Source: Utricularia gibba | Taxonomy: Eukaryota; Streptophyta; Magnoliopsida; Lamiales; Lentibulariaceae | Assembly (NCBI GenBank): GCA_002189035.1 | Contig: NEEC01000027.1 | Span: forward strand, 62,001-126,000 | Reading direction: 5' to 3' | Length of the DNA: 64,000 bases | Shown: positions 12,281 to 23,872 of the stretch, piece by piece | Layout of the letters: every line of letters starts with the position of its first letter | Position numbering within the stretch: position 1 is the stretch's first letter | Translations under genes and position numbers: made by a program | Notes under the pieces: model-generated | Seen by the model: the letters and a program-made list of their open reading frames with translations, nothing else | Databases searched by the model: none | What the model was told of the DNA's origin: nothing

Positions 12281-13715
12281 TGGGACAAGGGCGCTTTTTG
12301 ACTCCGATTTTGGGGAGCATTTTGTACTTGTAGCTTATGTTGATAGCTTTTTCTATCTTCCTTGTGAGTGTATGTCGCAGCAAGCAAAAGCAGGGCCTAA
12401 TTACTCCCAACTCAAACTTGATTAACAAAATGGAGTGATGTCTGTTAGAGAACTTGAGATTCAGCTCCACCCCAATATGCCAAGTTACGGATTGCGGCCT
12501 TCCCACCAACTGATTAATCCATCGCTTCAATGAATGACCTTTCTTTTTTCAAACATCATAAAATTTCGCATGTTTAAAACGAATGTTTTCTGGCATTTTT
12601 TATGCAAACGAAAACAAAACATGTTGGCCAATCACTAACTATTTAGACAGTTCCTTAGCTCACCAAATTCCAACGGACAAAAGTTGAACAAAACCAGGGT
12701 CTCGAGTTCTCTGCAGGCAGACTAACATAATTTTGTGTTGGTCAAGGGAAGCTCTCGAGGAAAAGACTAAAATGCCACTGCGAACAGTCAATATGATGAG
12801 ATGTTTCCGGATATATTTATGTCATTAGCCAAATGCCCAAAAGCAACGTCCTCTAAAAGCGTTGGAGCCAAAAAACAGACGGCAGTCAAAAGAAAGAGTG
12901 ACTTTTTAATGCTGCTTTTCGGCAGCTCTCTGCCAGATCAGTCTCTATGATTCTGATGATCTTTGAACATCAGTTTTCATCTGGAATCCTCGTGGTAAAG
13001 TGTGATAATGAATGCCGTATGCTATATCCGGCGGTTACTACTCTTTTTTCGCTAACGGGAATTTGTCTGGAGAGTGCCGAGAGCTGGATCATGCGGTTGC
13101 TCCTAGGGGTTTCGTTTTGGCTCCAGTTCGGTGAGATCTGAAGAGGTACGTCGGTCGTTAATGACTTCATTGGTTCTTTTAGATTTTTGAGTCAAAGGGA
13201 AACAAACGTAGGAGACAAGAATCGATTTATTGTGATCTTGAATTTTGCTGAAGCGTGATCAAACTTGGGCGTAGCACTGCCTTCATTTATAAATGAGACA
13301 TCCGTCGATTATCTGAAACTCGGCTGTTTTAGGCATAAAGACTGGATTTTTCTTTATTAATCATCACATGAATATGGAGTTTCAAAATTAATTGTCGGTG
13401 CTGGAAGTTTTCTATTTAGTTGTAAGATATCGATAGTGATGTTCACGTGCACCCACATCTGGATTCCGTGCTTTCATTCTAATTGCTTTGGTAGCTATCG
13501 CTTTTTCTTGATTAACCGCAGGAAAATGAGTGATTACACACCTCCTCCGTTACAGTGATTTTTCTTGCTTTATCTTGATTTATGGTGTAGTACATGCTCA
13601 TGATGCCTGCATCCAAGATGACTGTGGCATTGGTTCATTCTTATCACCATTTTGGTGTGTTTTACAAATATGATGCCTTCTTTCTGATTTGGAATGAGTG
13701 TTTTTGGATATCAGT
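12281..13715. other. Intergenic: BAH gene 3' end and DUF3527 gene leader
   Basis: About 1.4 kb between two co-oriented genes. It should hold the BAH 3' UTR and, from about 12.9 kb, the promoter, 5' UTR and perhaps a leader intron of the DUF3527 gene. I see no coding exon or repeat. Confidence 0.45.
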
Positions 13716-15522
13716 ATGGATCTAGACTTCAACAAGTACTGCATTTTGGATGGAAGCCCCACAACTGTGCTCCGTGTCCCTCGAAGTAGATCAAAATCAA
13801 GTGGAAAGCATAGTTCGCAGAATCAAACACAGAGGCTCAAGGAGGGCTTCTATGAGATCAGCTTTAATCGTCTTCATAGTGCATCATGTACAGATGCTGC
13901 CATGAACAGACACACTCACGAGAGTGGTGAAGAGGTGAAACGAGTATCAGTGTATTAATGCTCCACTGAGTTGAGGTTACACAAGAGAAATGGTAGCATG
14001 GTTGATAGGAAAAAGATCGAGGTCTCAAGGGAAAGGAAACTGGAATTCCTAGAAAGTGTCGACTCCTTGTGTTGCTCAGACGAGCATAGCTCAATCAAGG
14101 AAAGGAATAGGGTGTCGATGATGTCCATCTCCGACCAAAGCACGAGTATTTCTAGTGATAACTTAATGGAATTGCGTTGTCTTGATCCTCTTGCACCCTT
14201 TGAGGTCATCTCGAGAAGCGATGGGTTTATAAGTGAAGAGATATTTGATAACCTCGTTAAATCCAGGTCTTCGGAATTTACTAAAGATTGTATGCAGTAC
14301 AGCCATGGGAATGAAGGGAATGACAAGCATGATATGTCCTCTGTGTCCCACCGCCACGGTGTCTTCAAGTTCGAAAGTCGAAAAGACGGTTCATTTTTTG
14401 AGTTTTCAGTTGAATCACCTGAAGGGTCTTATGTTGCCAGGACTTGGAAGGCAGATAATTCCTTATCTTGGATCTACACCTTCCACAGTCTTCATAGCGG
14501 AAGAAAAGGTAATGCGAATGGATGGTGGTTCAAAGACAACAGCAAACAAGCCACCGCAGTTGGAAAAATGCTTGTATCATATTCACGTTGCACCAAAGCA
14601 AAAGAGACCGGAGCTTTTATCGATTCCATGGTGACAGAGTTCGTGCTTTATGATGTTGATCAATCAAGGAGAAGTTCATGGGGGCCTGTAGTTTTGAATG
14701 AGACCATGGAGCAGGTTAGATTTCCCCATCTTCTGAGGGATGCAGAGATGCGCCCTGAGCTGGAGATTGGTGCAATTGTTATACAAGTCCCGTTCAAGAC
14801 AACAGAGAGCCTGAAACTCAAAGATAGCAAGACCCGAAAGATAAATGTCGTGTTCCCTGCTGGAATTCATGGTTCCCCGACGAGCAATGATGCCTTGGGC
14901 CCTTCACCCTTGCTAAAAAGATGGAGGACTGGTGGTGTATGTGACTGTGGAGGATGGGATATGGCTTGTGCACTGGATGTTTATGGGAATCCCGATTCTT
15001 TGATGGATCATGCGCATCCAGGAATGCTCTTTGATCAGGTAACCAACCTTGTCCGTTCGGATATGAACATCCATTCATGGAATCTCGTTTCGTGTGATGT
15101 TTTTTTTTTTTTTTTGTTTTTTTCGTGGTTTTGATGTTTTGCCAACGTCTGTGTAGGGAAGAAGAGGTGGCCCTCTGGCATTTTCCATGCACGCAGTTGA
15201 AGATGGGAAGTACGCTGTAAATTTCCACGCCAAATTGTCTGCCCTTCAAGCATTCTCAATCTGCATTGCGTTCCTTCACTCAGCACAGAACAACTCCACC
15301 ATGTACTGTCAAGACAAAGGCCGAGATTCGTTGCATAATGATTCTCTTAAGATTTTCTCGGAGGAGATTGCAAATTTGATGGATGCAGTTGCAGAAGGAG
15401 AAGATGCAGAAGAAGAGCATTTTGAACCCAAAACTGCTATGAAACAAGCCATCCCGCCTCTTGCCCTGCATAATTTCCTGGACACAGAGCAGAATCCCTG
15501 CATAAAACTACTCGTGCCTTGA
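13716..15522 (+). CDS. DUF3527 domain protein with an in-frame premature stop
   Basis: Plant-specific protein of unknown function. Two exons, 13716-15038 and 15157-15522, about 562 codons from MDLDFNKYCILDG to IKLLVP. The C-terminal half is the DUF3527 region: FKFESRKDGSFFEFSVE, YVARTWKADNSLSWIYTFHS, WGPVVLNETME, LLKRWRTGGVCDCGGWDMAC, GPLAFSMHAVEDGKYAVNF. An in-frame TAA at 13956-13958 interrupts codon 81, in a block where relatives read roughly SVYQSS-E. The same frame continues as CSTELRLHKRNGSMVDRKKIE, so CAA to TAA is the simplest explanation. If real, translation would have to restart downstream, for example at MVDRKKIE (codon 92), or the allele is null. Domain assignment is firm; biochemical role unknown. 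Confidence 0.85.
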
Positions 15523-16206
15523 AGGGTATGTGATCATTCATTCATACTCTGTGAGGGAGAGAGGTGGGAGAATTCAGTTACATAAAATGAAGGAATCCTT
15601 TTGTTTGGTCAGGAAAAAAGGATGGATGATGTCAACTTGTTACTGGGTGCAACAGCCAGATTGATATTGGCTATCCGAATAGGACTTGGACGCTGTCCAG
15701 AGATCCACGTCACGAGGCCACACTGAGCGGCTCCCCAGTTGGTGGTATGACGCGCTGGCTAGTCAGGAGTAGGAGGGGAATCTGGATGTGGGATATGCTA
15801 TTTGGGCAACCACCAGGCCAGCCCCCGTCATAATGAGAACAAATTGACGTGCAGAAAAAGGCCAAACTCTCTCTCAAAGCATCGTTTCGTATCGGAGGCA
15901 CAGTTGTCACCTCGTCATCATCATTGGACCCCCTCCCCTCCCCTCCCTAGATAGAGCGCATCATCACTGGATTTTGATCACCCTGCACACCCAGAAAGGT
16001 AAGGTAAGGTAAGCGGCACACTGCAGCCTGCCCTGCCCTGCCCTGCTCATTCCACTGTACCGGATTTTTACGAGGAAGGGGAGGGGAGGGCACGTCGACG
16101 TCCAGAAAAGAAACAGAAAGCGTGGTGAATCCAGGCACGCTTATCAGGTGGTTGGAGTGCGTGGACAGAAGGAGGCCACGTTGGCATTCTCGCGGCCACC
16201 CCTCAC

Positions 16207-16227
16207 TGTGTGTGTGTGTGTGTGTGT
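16207..16227. repeat. (TG)n microsatellite
   Basis: About ten TG dinucleotides, followed by TTGTGTGT. Length is likely polymorphic. Confidence 0.9.
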
Positions 16228-16686
16228 TGTGTGTATCCACAAGGAATTCAATCTTTGGCTGCAGGCAAGAGAGGCATCCTTCTCCTCCTCATTCCCACTG
16301 ATGGATCGGATAGAGAGCAGCAGGAGTAGGGGCATTGGCAGCATTCCTATTCCTACTCCTTGGGGTGGGGTGGGTGCGTATTATGGGATGGGATGTAGCG
16401 AGGGAAGGGAAGGGGAGGACTTGGGGATTATAATAATAATCTCTATTTCATAAATGCCTACTGCTGCTCCGCTCCACTTCACCTCCGGCAGGGCCAGGGC
16501 CAGGGGACCGCCACTGCACTGCAATCATAAATATCATTTTTTTAGTTTACGGGAAAAATTCCAAATGTAATGCATGAGAAGGACGTCGACTCGACAAAAT
16601 GAGATCCAACCACGTCATCGTATTCTGTTACAAGCTTGCTAGCTTGCTAGCTATCTTCTTCTTAAGATATCTGGTGTCCTTGGGCG

Positions 16687-16750
16687 CAGGGCGGGGCAGG
16701 GCAGGGCAGGGCAGGGCTCTTGCAGCAAACTAATCTAATCTAATCTAATC
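16687..16750. repeat. GGGCA and TAATC short tandem repeats
   Basis: Tandem GGGCA pentamers (16687-16717) are followed after a short gap by four TAATC pentamers (16731-16750). Confidence 0.85.
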
Positions 16751-17310
16751 GCGGGATCGGAGAGAGTACTCCCATCTCATTCTGTCCCAAAATGGAGCAC
16801 CCTAGCTAGCTAACATCACCCCACCAGTGTGTTTAGTGATTTCCCATGGCGCGGCAGTTCAACTTTCTGCTGGGGTCGGTCCTTCCTCATGTCATGTCAT
16901 GGCGGATGGAGCCTAGAATAAAACAGATGATCCTTTATGCACCAACTCTTTCTTACAACACTTGGGTTCGTCCCGGCCCGGGGCAAGGCACTGCCACTGG
17001 CAACGGAGAAACGATTGCTTAATCCCCACATGGCTACGCGGAGGCCATGGGAGTGGGACATCATTTACGCAATTATTGAGCAGTTGATGACGTCCCATTT
17101 ATCTTTCCTCCTCATTTTTCTTTTGTGCTTTGGTAGGCACAGCCTTGGCTTCTTCTGCATACTTTTTTCTGTTTAAAATGCGCCGGTACTTGTCAAGATT
17201 ATAAACTCCCACTCGCTCACACATACTTCCGTCTCATTTGTTTTTTTGTTGGTATAATCGGATGTGTATATATCTATATATATGAATCACTTGGCAACCA
17301 GTGCTCAAGA

Positions 17311-20009
17311 ATGGAACTTGAAGACCAAAAGGAAATCCCACAAAATCTGAGGGAGCAGCTAGCTCTTGCTGTGAGAAGCATCCGGTGGAGTTATGCAATT
17401 TTTTGGTCACGCTCTCCTCTGGACAACGGGTAAGTTACCAGTTTGCTGGAAACCGTTCCCAAAGCATAGATCCAGTTGGGGTTTGGAAGGAAAATCAGCT
17501 ACTCTTGTTTTTCTCTGACTCCCAACTTTTTCTTGTCTTCATGCGATATTTTTTTCTTTCTGGGGTGGGAATGAAGTGGGTTCGTAGCGTTTGCAGAAAA
17601 AAAACAACTGTCTAGTAGCTATCGTTTGCAAGGACTCCCTTCTGCACAAATCGTGTCTCCAGGAAATCCTTGGGTTGAACTCCTTAAGGTTTCTGTTTCG
17701 CATAGCAGCCTCTCGATTGATCTGCTGTATTCCTTCTGAGAATCTGCTTACTGGAAGAGTAATGGTTTCTAAGTGGTCCGTCCTTTCTTTAACTGAAATT
17801 GCGAAAATTGATCTTTGAAGGAGATTGGAATGGTATGACGGGTACTACAACGGAGAAATTAAAACGAGAAAGACCGTTCAGTCGACGGAGGCGAACACCG
17901 ATCAACTGGGATTGCAGAGAACTGATCAGTTGCAAGAACTTTACGAGTCTCTTTCACTCGGAGAAACCAATCATCAAGCAAAACGGCCGACCGCAGCTTT
18001 GATACCTGAAGATCTCTCAAATGCTGAGTGGTACTTCTTGGTCTGTATGTCATTTAGGTTCGACATCGGACAAGGGTAATTCTTGTGTTCTCCACTTGGT
18101 TTGTCAACCATTTGTTCCGAAGTTCTACTTTGTCATACTTCTCAAGAAATGAATTACCTTTTGAAGGCTCCCTGGGATGACATTGGATAAGAACGAGGCA
18201 ATCTGGTTGTGCAATGCTCACCGTGCAGACACAAGATTCTTCTCTCGTTCTCTGCTCGCCAAGGCAAGTAGAAAAAGAACACTTTCTTAAAGTCTACAAC
18301 TTTGCTCCCTGCAGTGAACTAAAGATTTTCTTCCTGTTGCCTTGCATCCCACAGAGTGCAGCAATTAAGGTACTGCTCATCTTCTCTTGAACGAGCACTA
18401 AGCATAACGCAAATTTGAGTTCTAAGACTAATCGGATGCCGTAATCTTGTCTCAGACAATCGTCTGCTTTCCTCACTTGGGTGGAGTGGTGGAGCTGGGA
18501 ACATCCGAATTAGTACGAGCATTGCACATGCTCCTGTTTAGTTTTAGTTCCCGGAAACTAAGTTTTTTGTTTTTTTTTTTTTCTGTTGGTATTTGAAGGT
18601 TCAGGAGGATATGAATCTGATTCACCATGTGAAGATGATTTTTTTGAAGAATCCGAACGTTGATCATGAGAGCATTTTCAACAACGACCATGTCATCGAT
18701 TGCCAAGTTCCTGGCCCAGAAAACACACCCCTTGATTGTCCAAGTGAGGAACATTCACCGAACGACTGTTCTGATGATTTCGTGGACAATCTGCTGCGAG
18801 AAAAATCAAACTTGGTTGACGATGCCGAAGGTGAGACGGCTGCTTCTCAGATACTCAACTTTCAATTCTTGGATGATGCAAATAGCAATTGTCTCAACAA
18901 CCCAATGAGCTCCAGTGACTGTGCTTCCGAAACTTATCAAGATCCGGAGCCAGTCCTCCCGCAAATTGAGGTGAAAGGAGTACGGAATAGAACCCGGGAA
19001 TGTGATCGGAACAACTCCCGTGATATGAAAAAGATGGACACGCACTACCACAGCGTGCTATCCAGTTTGCTCAAGAGCTCCCACCAATTGATTCTCGGAC
19101 CATATTTCAGAAATGCTAATCCGGAGTCGAGCTTCATCAGCTGGATGAGGGACGGCCCTACCGGAAATCAGGTGCATAACTGTGTAGAACCGCAAAGGTT
19201 GCTAAAGAAAGCGCTGATCGAAGTTCCAAGATTGCATTTAAGTTTGAGGTCTGAGGGAGCTAAAAAGAGCAGTAACTCCAGACAGGAGGTTGATGAAACG
19301 GACAGGAATCATGTCTTGTCCGAGCGGAAGCGCCGTGAGAAAATAAACGAGCGCTTCCTCATTCTGGGGTCCATTATTCCGTCGGGTGGAAAGGTCGACA
19401 AGGTTTCAATCCTCGATCATACAATAGAGTACTTGAGGGAGCTGGAGAGGAAACTGGAAGGGTTAGAGTCCTACAAACAAGCAATGGAGCTAGAGAGACC
19501 TGTAGATGCTGTCGAGAGGACGTCTGATAACTATGGCTCCAACACCATTGATCATAGCACCAAGAAGGCTTCAACGAGCAGGAGAAGCATCCATGATGCC
19601 GATAAATCAGGAGGCAAAAACAAGAGACCGAAGTTCAGAGATTCCTCAGCAGACGATGTAACAGTTCAGGTCTCAGACAGGGAAGTTTTGATCGAGAGTC
19701 AATGCTCATGGACAGAAAATATGATCATCGAATTCGTGGGGGCAGTGAGTAAGCTGCGCTTGGATATTCAGACATTCGATTCCTCCAACGTCAATGGGAT
19801 TCTGTCCATGAAAATGAAGGCCAAGGTGCGTATGCTATAAATCTGAAGACAGTAATTTTATGAGCTAAAACGCTGTTTGAACCTGATATTTACGTAAATG
19901 ATCTCTGTGTTTACAGTGCAAGGGACTGAAAGCTCCATCAGCAAGTGTGATCAGGCAAGCACTTCACAAAGTGATTTCACAAGAAATGAAGAAGCTGGGA
20001 ATTGTATAA
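17311..20009 (+). CDS. EGL3: bHLH subgroup IIIf transcription factor (EGL3/GL3-like)
   Basis: bHLH partner of R2R3-MYB and WD40 proteins (MBW complex) controlling flavonoid pigment and epidermal cell fate. Seven exons: 17311-17429, 17821-18075, 18167-18263, 18355-18369, 18456-18512, 18599-19825, 19917-20009; 620 residues, normal for the group. N-terminal MYB-interacting region: LREQLALAVRSIRWSYAIFW, LEWYDGYYNGEIKTRKTVQ, LQELYESLS, WYFLVCMSF, VCFPHLGGVVELGTSE. An acidic middle follows, then the bHLH (HVLSERKRREKINERFLILG; the H-E-R contact residues are present) and an ACT-like C-terminus. It is closer to EGL3/GL3 than TT8 by the LVCMSF and KTRKTVQ blocks. Exon 4 is a 15-nt microexon (SAAIK), and the preceding intron is GC-AG (AAG|GCAAGT). 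Confidence 0.93.
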
Positions 20010-20950
20010 GATTGTCAATGGTGTAAAACTGTGGCTGAGTTAGTCAAATGCTCGTTTTTTTCTTCCTCATTCTCCAGTTCATGATCCCCGATAAATCTAC
20101 AACTAAGGGCTAAATGTGGATTGTCATCGTTCATTAATTGGTTCTGTTTCTTTTGGAACCCACAAACACTAATAAGTATTAACCTTAACCTTGTCGTGGC
20201 CAGAGATGCATTTTACACTTGCTGTGAAGCGTCGTCATTGTTCTACAAATAATGCAGTGAAATGGAACACTGACGGACAACCAGCAAGGTTTCAGAGTTG
20301 CATGCCTCGGCTTCCGGGCAAACATTTGTTCTCTTTTTTCAGTGTGTTTGCACAGGTATCCCCGTTGTATAATGATTCCACAAAATCAAGCAGTGTGCAT
20401 CTACATGTAATCTTATCTGAATGTTCCAACAGCTGTCGAAATCTCCTAAAGCCTAACAAATCTTATCTACAGGGATGGCATCAACTGTGTTCGTTATCTG
20501 TGTTGGAAAAACTGATGCTGACAAAATCTGCGTGGTTGTGGTCGCATGAACTTGTTGTGGGCACCAGAAGCAACAAATGGACTGGACCCGAGAGAAACAT
20601 GTGCGCGCAGTGCATTCTTCCCTGCAAATTCTCGCTCCCATCTTAGCCTGTAGGCCAAGGCTAGGCACCCGCCCCGCTCATTTATTTGTCTGGCTCCAAA
20701 ATCTGCTGATCACCCATGCAAGCTGAGGTTGTTGGTCCAGAATGGATGAGAAAGTTGGTCTAAGGGGAAGGGATTCTTAGTTTGTAGGATGAAAACAAGG
20801 TTGCTGTAGAGATTTATGTTCACATTATGTGTGCATGTGAATCAAAAGAAAGTTATTATTAACAGGGAAGGCAAAACTTATGTTAATTTATTAAAATGTG
20901 GGAGAAGAGGACTTGGACAAAAAGAAAAAGAAAAGAGAAATGAAAAAAAA
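20010..20950. other. Convergent intergenic region
   Basis: Separates the 3' ends of the bHLH (plus) and XTNX (minus) genes and should hold both 3' UTRs. An open frame at 20191-20646 shows no recognisable domain. Nothing else seen. Confidence 0.5.
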
Positions 20951-23872
20951 CTAGCAACCATTGTGGTGATCTTGGGCGCTAGCAGAAATAAGCCTTGTGA
21001 ACTTGTTCAAAGTTTCTCTAGCGGAGACCGTGTCTTGATGATTCTCACCACAAATGGAGATTCTGATGTAAACAACCTTTCGTATAAGGTCTTCTCCAAC
21101 GTCCAGCATCCCGCCTCTAAGCATTAGCTTCGCCCTGACTTCAAGAACGCTGGCTCTTGTCAACGCCAGCTCCTGCCAGAGGCTAGGATTGAGTTGTGCA
21201 TTTGTGGGAATCGAACCCCAGCACCTTGACTTGTCGAACCATTTGTCAACTGGGGTAACCAGCTCTTGGTCTGTGGCTTCTAGTGCTTCTGTTGCAAGGC
21301 GCAGCAGCTCCATAGCGGCATTACATCTGGAGAAAGTGATGAATGTCCTTATGGCTAGTGGTAGGATCACTTCTTTGACGAGACGGAGGAGCTCTTGGAC
21401 CTTGAGTTCTACTACTATGGGGTCTTTCCCAAACCCGAGAAGCAAAAAGCATGCTGCCCAGGCATGCTCATGGGCTGGAGATTTCAAGCCGTGGCTAATC
21501 AAAGCTTGCACCATGGCTTGAGCCACTCCCGAGGTTCCCTTCTTTCGTGCATAGAGCTTCGTAAGATGGTTGAAATGTATGAAGCCTTCGGACGTGGATG
21601 CTCTGGCCATGTTGAATCTCAGCAGCAATGCCGATGCTTCCGTTTCTGATTTGCGAGCATACGATGATGTGCAGACACATGCTAGAGAACCCAATATCCT
21701 CCTCCATAAATGCCTGCGATGCCGCTTTTCGGGTACTTTTTGCGCAGCAAGAGCCAAGACAGACACAGGAATCCTAGCAGGACCAAACCAACCACTAGCG
21801 AGAACCATTCTGGTTGCTAGACTTCTTGCTCCGTTGGCCTGATCAAAGATGGAAAAGCAAACCTCAAAAAGCTGCAGGAGAAATGTATTCTTTCGTAGTG
21901 CATGATTTCCACGGTTGCTCCAGGTTACCACCCGTGAAGATGCCCGGTTGATCGTATCCAGCAATCGACTCGGACTGATTGGAAGCTCGGAGAGAATGGA
22001 ACCCACAATGGCAAGTCCCAGAGTTAGCCTTGCAAGCTTCTCTTCAATAACTCGGAGTGCATCAAACTCACCATTTGACTGGTCCCTTGAGGTGTTGCTG
22101 CTACTGCTACCTTGCATCAGCAGCATTGCCTCTGCAGCTGATAGGTAAGACAGCCGCAGCGGTTCAATGCTCCTTATCTGAGAAAGTCGTGTTGATATGA
22201 TGGCATGTGACTCGCCTCCGAATCGGGGCAACAGATCCATTACGTTCTTGTGATCCCACCAGTCTCTTTCACTCTCTAAACTGTCTATAACAACAAGGAA
22301 GGGGATGTTTTTCATCAGCTCCTTGCGAATCCTGGCAATGGCTGCTTCCTCTTGCTCGTCAAAGCTCTTGGGGCGAGCGTTCCCACTGATGCACTTATTA
22401 ACTTCCGCGTCTGTTTCCAGATATGACCACAGATTCATGTAGTTTTGACGGATGTATCTGCTTTCTCCACCTATCCAAAGAACCATTTTGTACCTCTGAT
22501 GAAACCTGTAAGCAAACTCCAAAACCAATTCCGTTTTCCCAATACCAGATTCTCCGGATACGCAGGCAATTCCCTTTCCATAAGCAGCTTTTATGGGTCT
22601 TCTCCTCCCACTCTTTCCACTTCTCTGCATCTCAATCTCCTTGTCTGATTCCTTCCACACAACTGGCTCCTTCTCCTTCTCCTTCCCTTTCCTTCTTTCA
22701 TCAACAGAACTACTCCTTCCCCATGCCACAGTCAGATTCTTGCGCCTTGGCCTCGTTTTCAGCTCAAAAAAATCGCGCTCACCATCACCGGTGACATCAC
22801 CAAACAATATGAACTCCAACCTTGATAGCTCCCTTCTCCGGCCAACAAAGTTTTCATTTCGTGGAAAAGGGAACTCATTCTTCTCTGCCTTGTCACGCCA
22901 TTTGTTCAGTCTGTCTACGATGCTCCTCCGACCCATTCGTAATGCCAGCAGCGTAACAGCTCTGAAAATGCAGTCCCTCCATTTCCCATCCTGTGCCTCG
23001 AGCTTCCATTCGTCCACACGAGAAAGGGTACCGACGGCATCTCTCCATTCCTTCTCAAGCCCTCCATAAACCAACCATAGCTCACCTCCATGTTTCTCCC
23101 AGATCTCACCTCTCTTCTCAATTATATCTCTAGCTAGACAATCATCTGGTCCGAGGTCGAAGTACACCGGCACTAAATTCTTCTTGCTAGAGAAAAATCG
23201 CAACTCCTCTATGCTGTAAGGATTCCTGAATGACTTCCTGGTTAGGACTACAACACCAAATGTACAAGAGTCTACAGCTTTCTCAACAACGCTGTGCTTC
23301 CGAGAATTTCTACATCTAGCTCTATCTGCAGCAAAACAGGTGAAACCATGAACCTCTAACTCTGCACGTAACCAATTTGTGAACCGGCGCAGCAATGGCT
23401 TCCGGCCATGATACCCTATGTACACATCATAGCTTCTTGATCTAGCAGCAAAAGATAATGGATCAACAGATTCGACCAATCTCCCCACTCTCCTAGCTTT
23501 ACCCTTGCTTCCATTATGACAAAAACCTTCATTGGTTGACAATGGTTGATCATCCAAATTCGGCTGAGTGCTGGTTTCTCCACGAGGGTACACATCTGCC
23601 GACGAAAAACGGGTGTTTGTCAACAACTCAAATCCTACGTTTCTCAACTCAGCATCATTCTCTTCCACATTTTTTCCTGCAGTATTCTTGGGCAGAGGAG
23701 CATTGGGCGATCTTGGCGAGAAGAAGGGAGACTGACTTGCTGACAAGAAAGCTGATGATGAGGACGATAGATTCCTAGATGTTGTACAAGGTACCTGTCT
23801 GAACCTATTACATTCTTCTCGAAGATCCATCTTCGCATTGTCTACATTTCCATCTCTTGCATTCTGAGACAA
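20951..23872 (-). CDS. XTNX: XTNX-type TIR-NBS protein, single exon
   Basis: Uninterrupted 973-codon frame. Residues 1-145 are Ser/Pro-rich and poorly structured. The TIR domain starts near 147 (SYDVYIGYHGRKPLL, GFTCFAAD) and keeps the catalytic-type Glu near 222-223 (YSIEELRFF); TIR domains of this kind can be NADases. NBS signatures: NFVGRRREL near 341, P-loop GESGIGKTE at 440-448, kinase-2 FLVVIDSLE, RNBS-B-like AIISTRLSQIRS, and TLGLAIVGS in the GLPL position. The C-terminus is alpha-helical and TPR-like (YIRISICGENHQDTVSARE) with no LRR. This architecture, length and lack of introns match the conserved XTNX/TN clade (At4g23440 and At5g56220 from memory), which unlike classical TNLs is low-copy across angiosperms including monocots. 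It is not typical variable NLR; the role in immunity is uncertain. Confidence 0.93.
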   Translation of the reverse strand: MSQNARDGNVDNAKMDLREECNRFRQVPCTTSRNLSSSSSAFLSASQSPFFSPRSPNAPLPKNTAGKNVEENDAELRNVGFELLTNTRFSSADVYPRGETSTQPNLDDQPLSTNEGFCHNGSKGKARRVGRLVESVDPLSFAARSRSYDVYIGYHGRKPLLRRFTNWLRAELEVHGFTCFAADRARCRNSRKHSVVEKAVDSCTFGVVVLTRKSFRNPYSIEELRFFSSKKNLVPVYFDLGPDDCLARDIIEKRGEIWEKHGGELWLVYGGLEKEWRDAVGTLSRVDEWKLEAQDGKWRDCIFRAVTLLALRMGRRSIVDRLNKWRDKAEKNEFPFPRNENFVGRRRELSRLEFILFGDVTGDGERDFFELKTRPRRKNLTVAWGRSSSVDERRKGKEKEKEPVVWKESDKEIEMQRSGKSGRRRPIKAAYGKGIACVSGESGIGKTELVLEFAYRFHQRYKMVLWIGGESRYIRQNYMNLWSYLETDAEVNKCISGNARPKSFDEQEEAAIARIRKELMKNIPFLVVIDSLESERDWWDHKNVMDLLPRFGGESHAIISTRLSQIRSIEPLRLSYLSAAEAMLLMQGSSSSNTSRDQSNGEFDALRVIEEKLARLTLGLAIVGSILSELPISPSRLLDTINRASSRVVTWSNRGNHALRKNTFLLQLFEVCFSIFDQANGARSLATRMVLASGWFGPARIPVSVLALAAQKVPEKRHRRHLWRRILGSLACVCTSSYARKSETEASALLLRFNMARASTSEGFIHFNHLTKLYARKKGTSGVAQAMVQALISHGLKSPAHEHAWAACFLLLGFGKDPIVVELKVQELLRLVKEVILPLAIRTFITFSRCNAAMELLRLATEALEATDQELVTPVDKWFDKSRCWGSIPTNAQLNPSLWQELALTRASVLEVRAKLMLRGGMLDVGEDLIRKVVYIRISICGENHQDTVSARETLNKFTRLISASAQDHHNGC

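Larger units (their letters stand above)
15523..17310. promoter_or_regulatory. Intergenic, microsatellite-rich; bHLH promoter side
   Basis: About 1.8 kb upstream of the bHLH gene. It is crowded with simple repeats (TG, GGGCA, TAATC and GCCCT units). A TATATATCTATATATAT stretch at about 17267-17283 lies only about 30 bp before the bHLH start codon, which would leave almost no leader, so it may not be the functional TATA box. I see no coding exon. Confidence 0.5.

Noticed and set aside
21189-23778. Several plus-strand frames of 80-158 codons opposite XTNX
   Set aside because: Antisense shadows of a strongly supported 973-codon coding frame.
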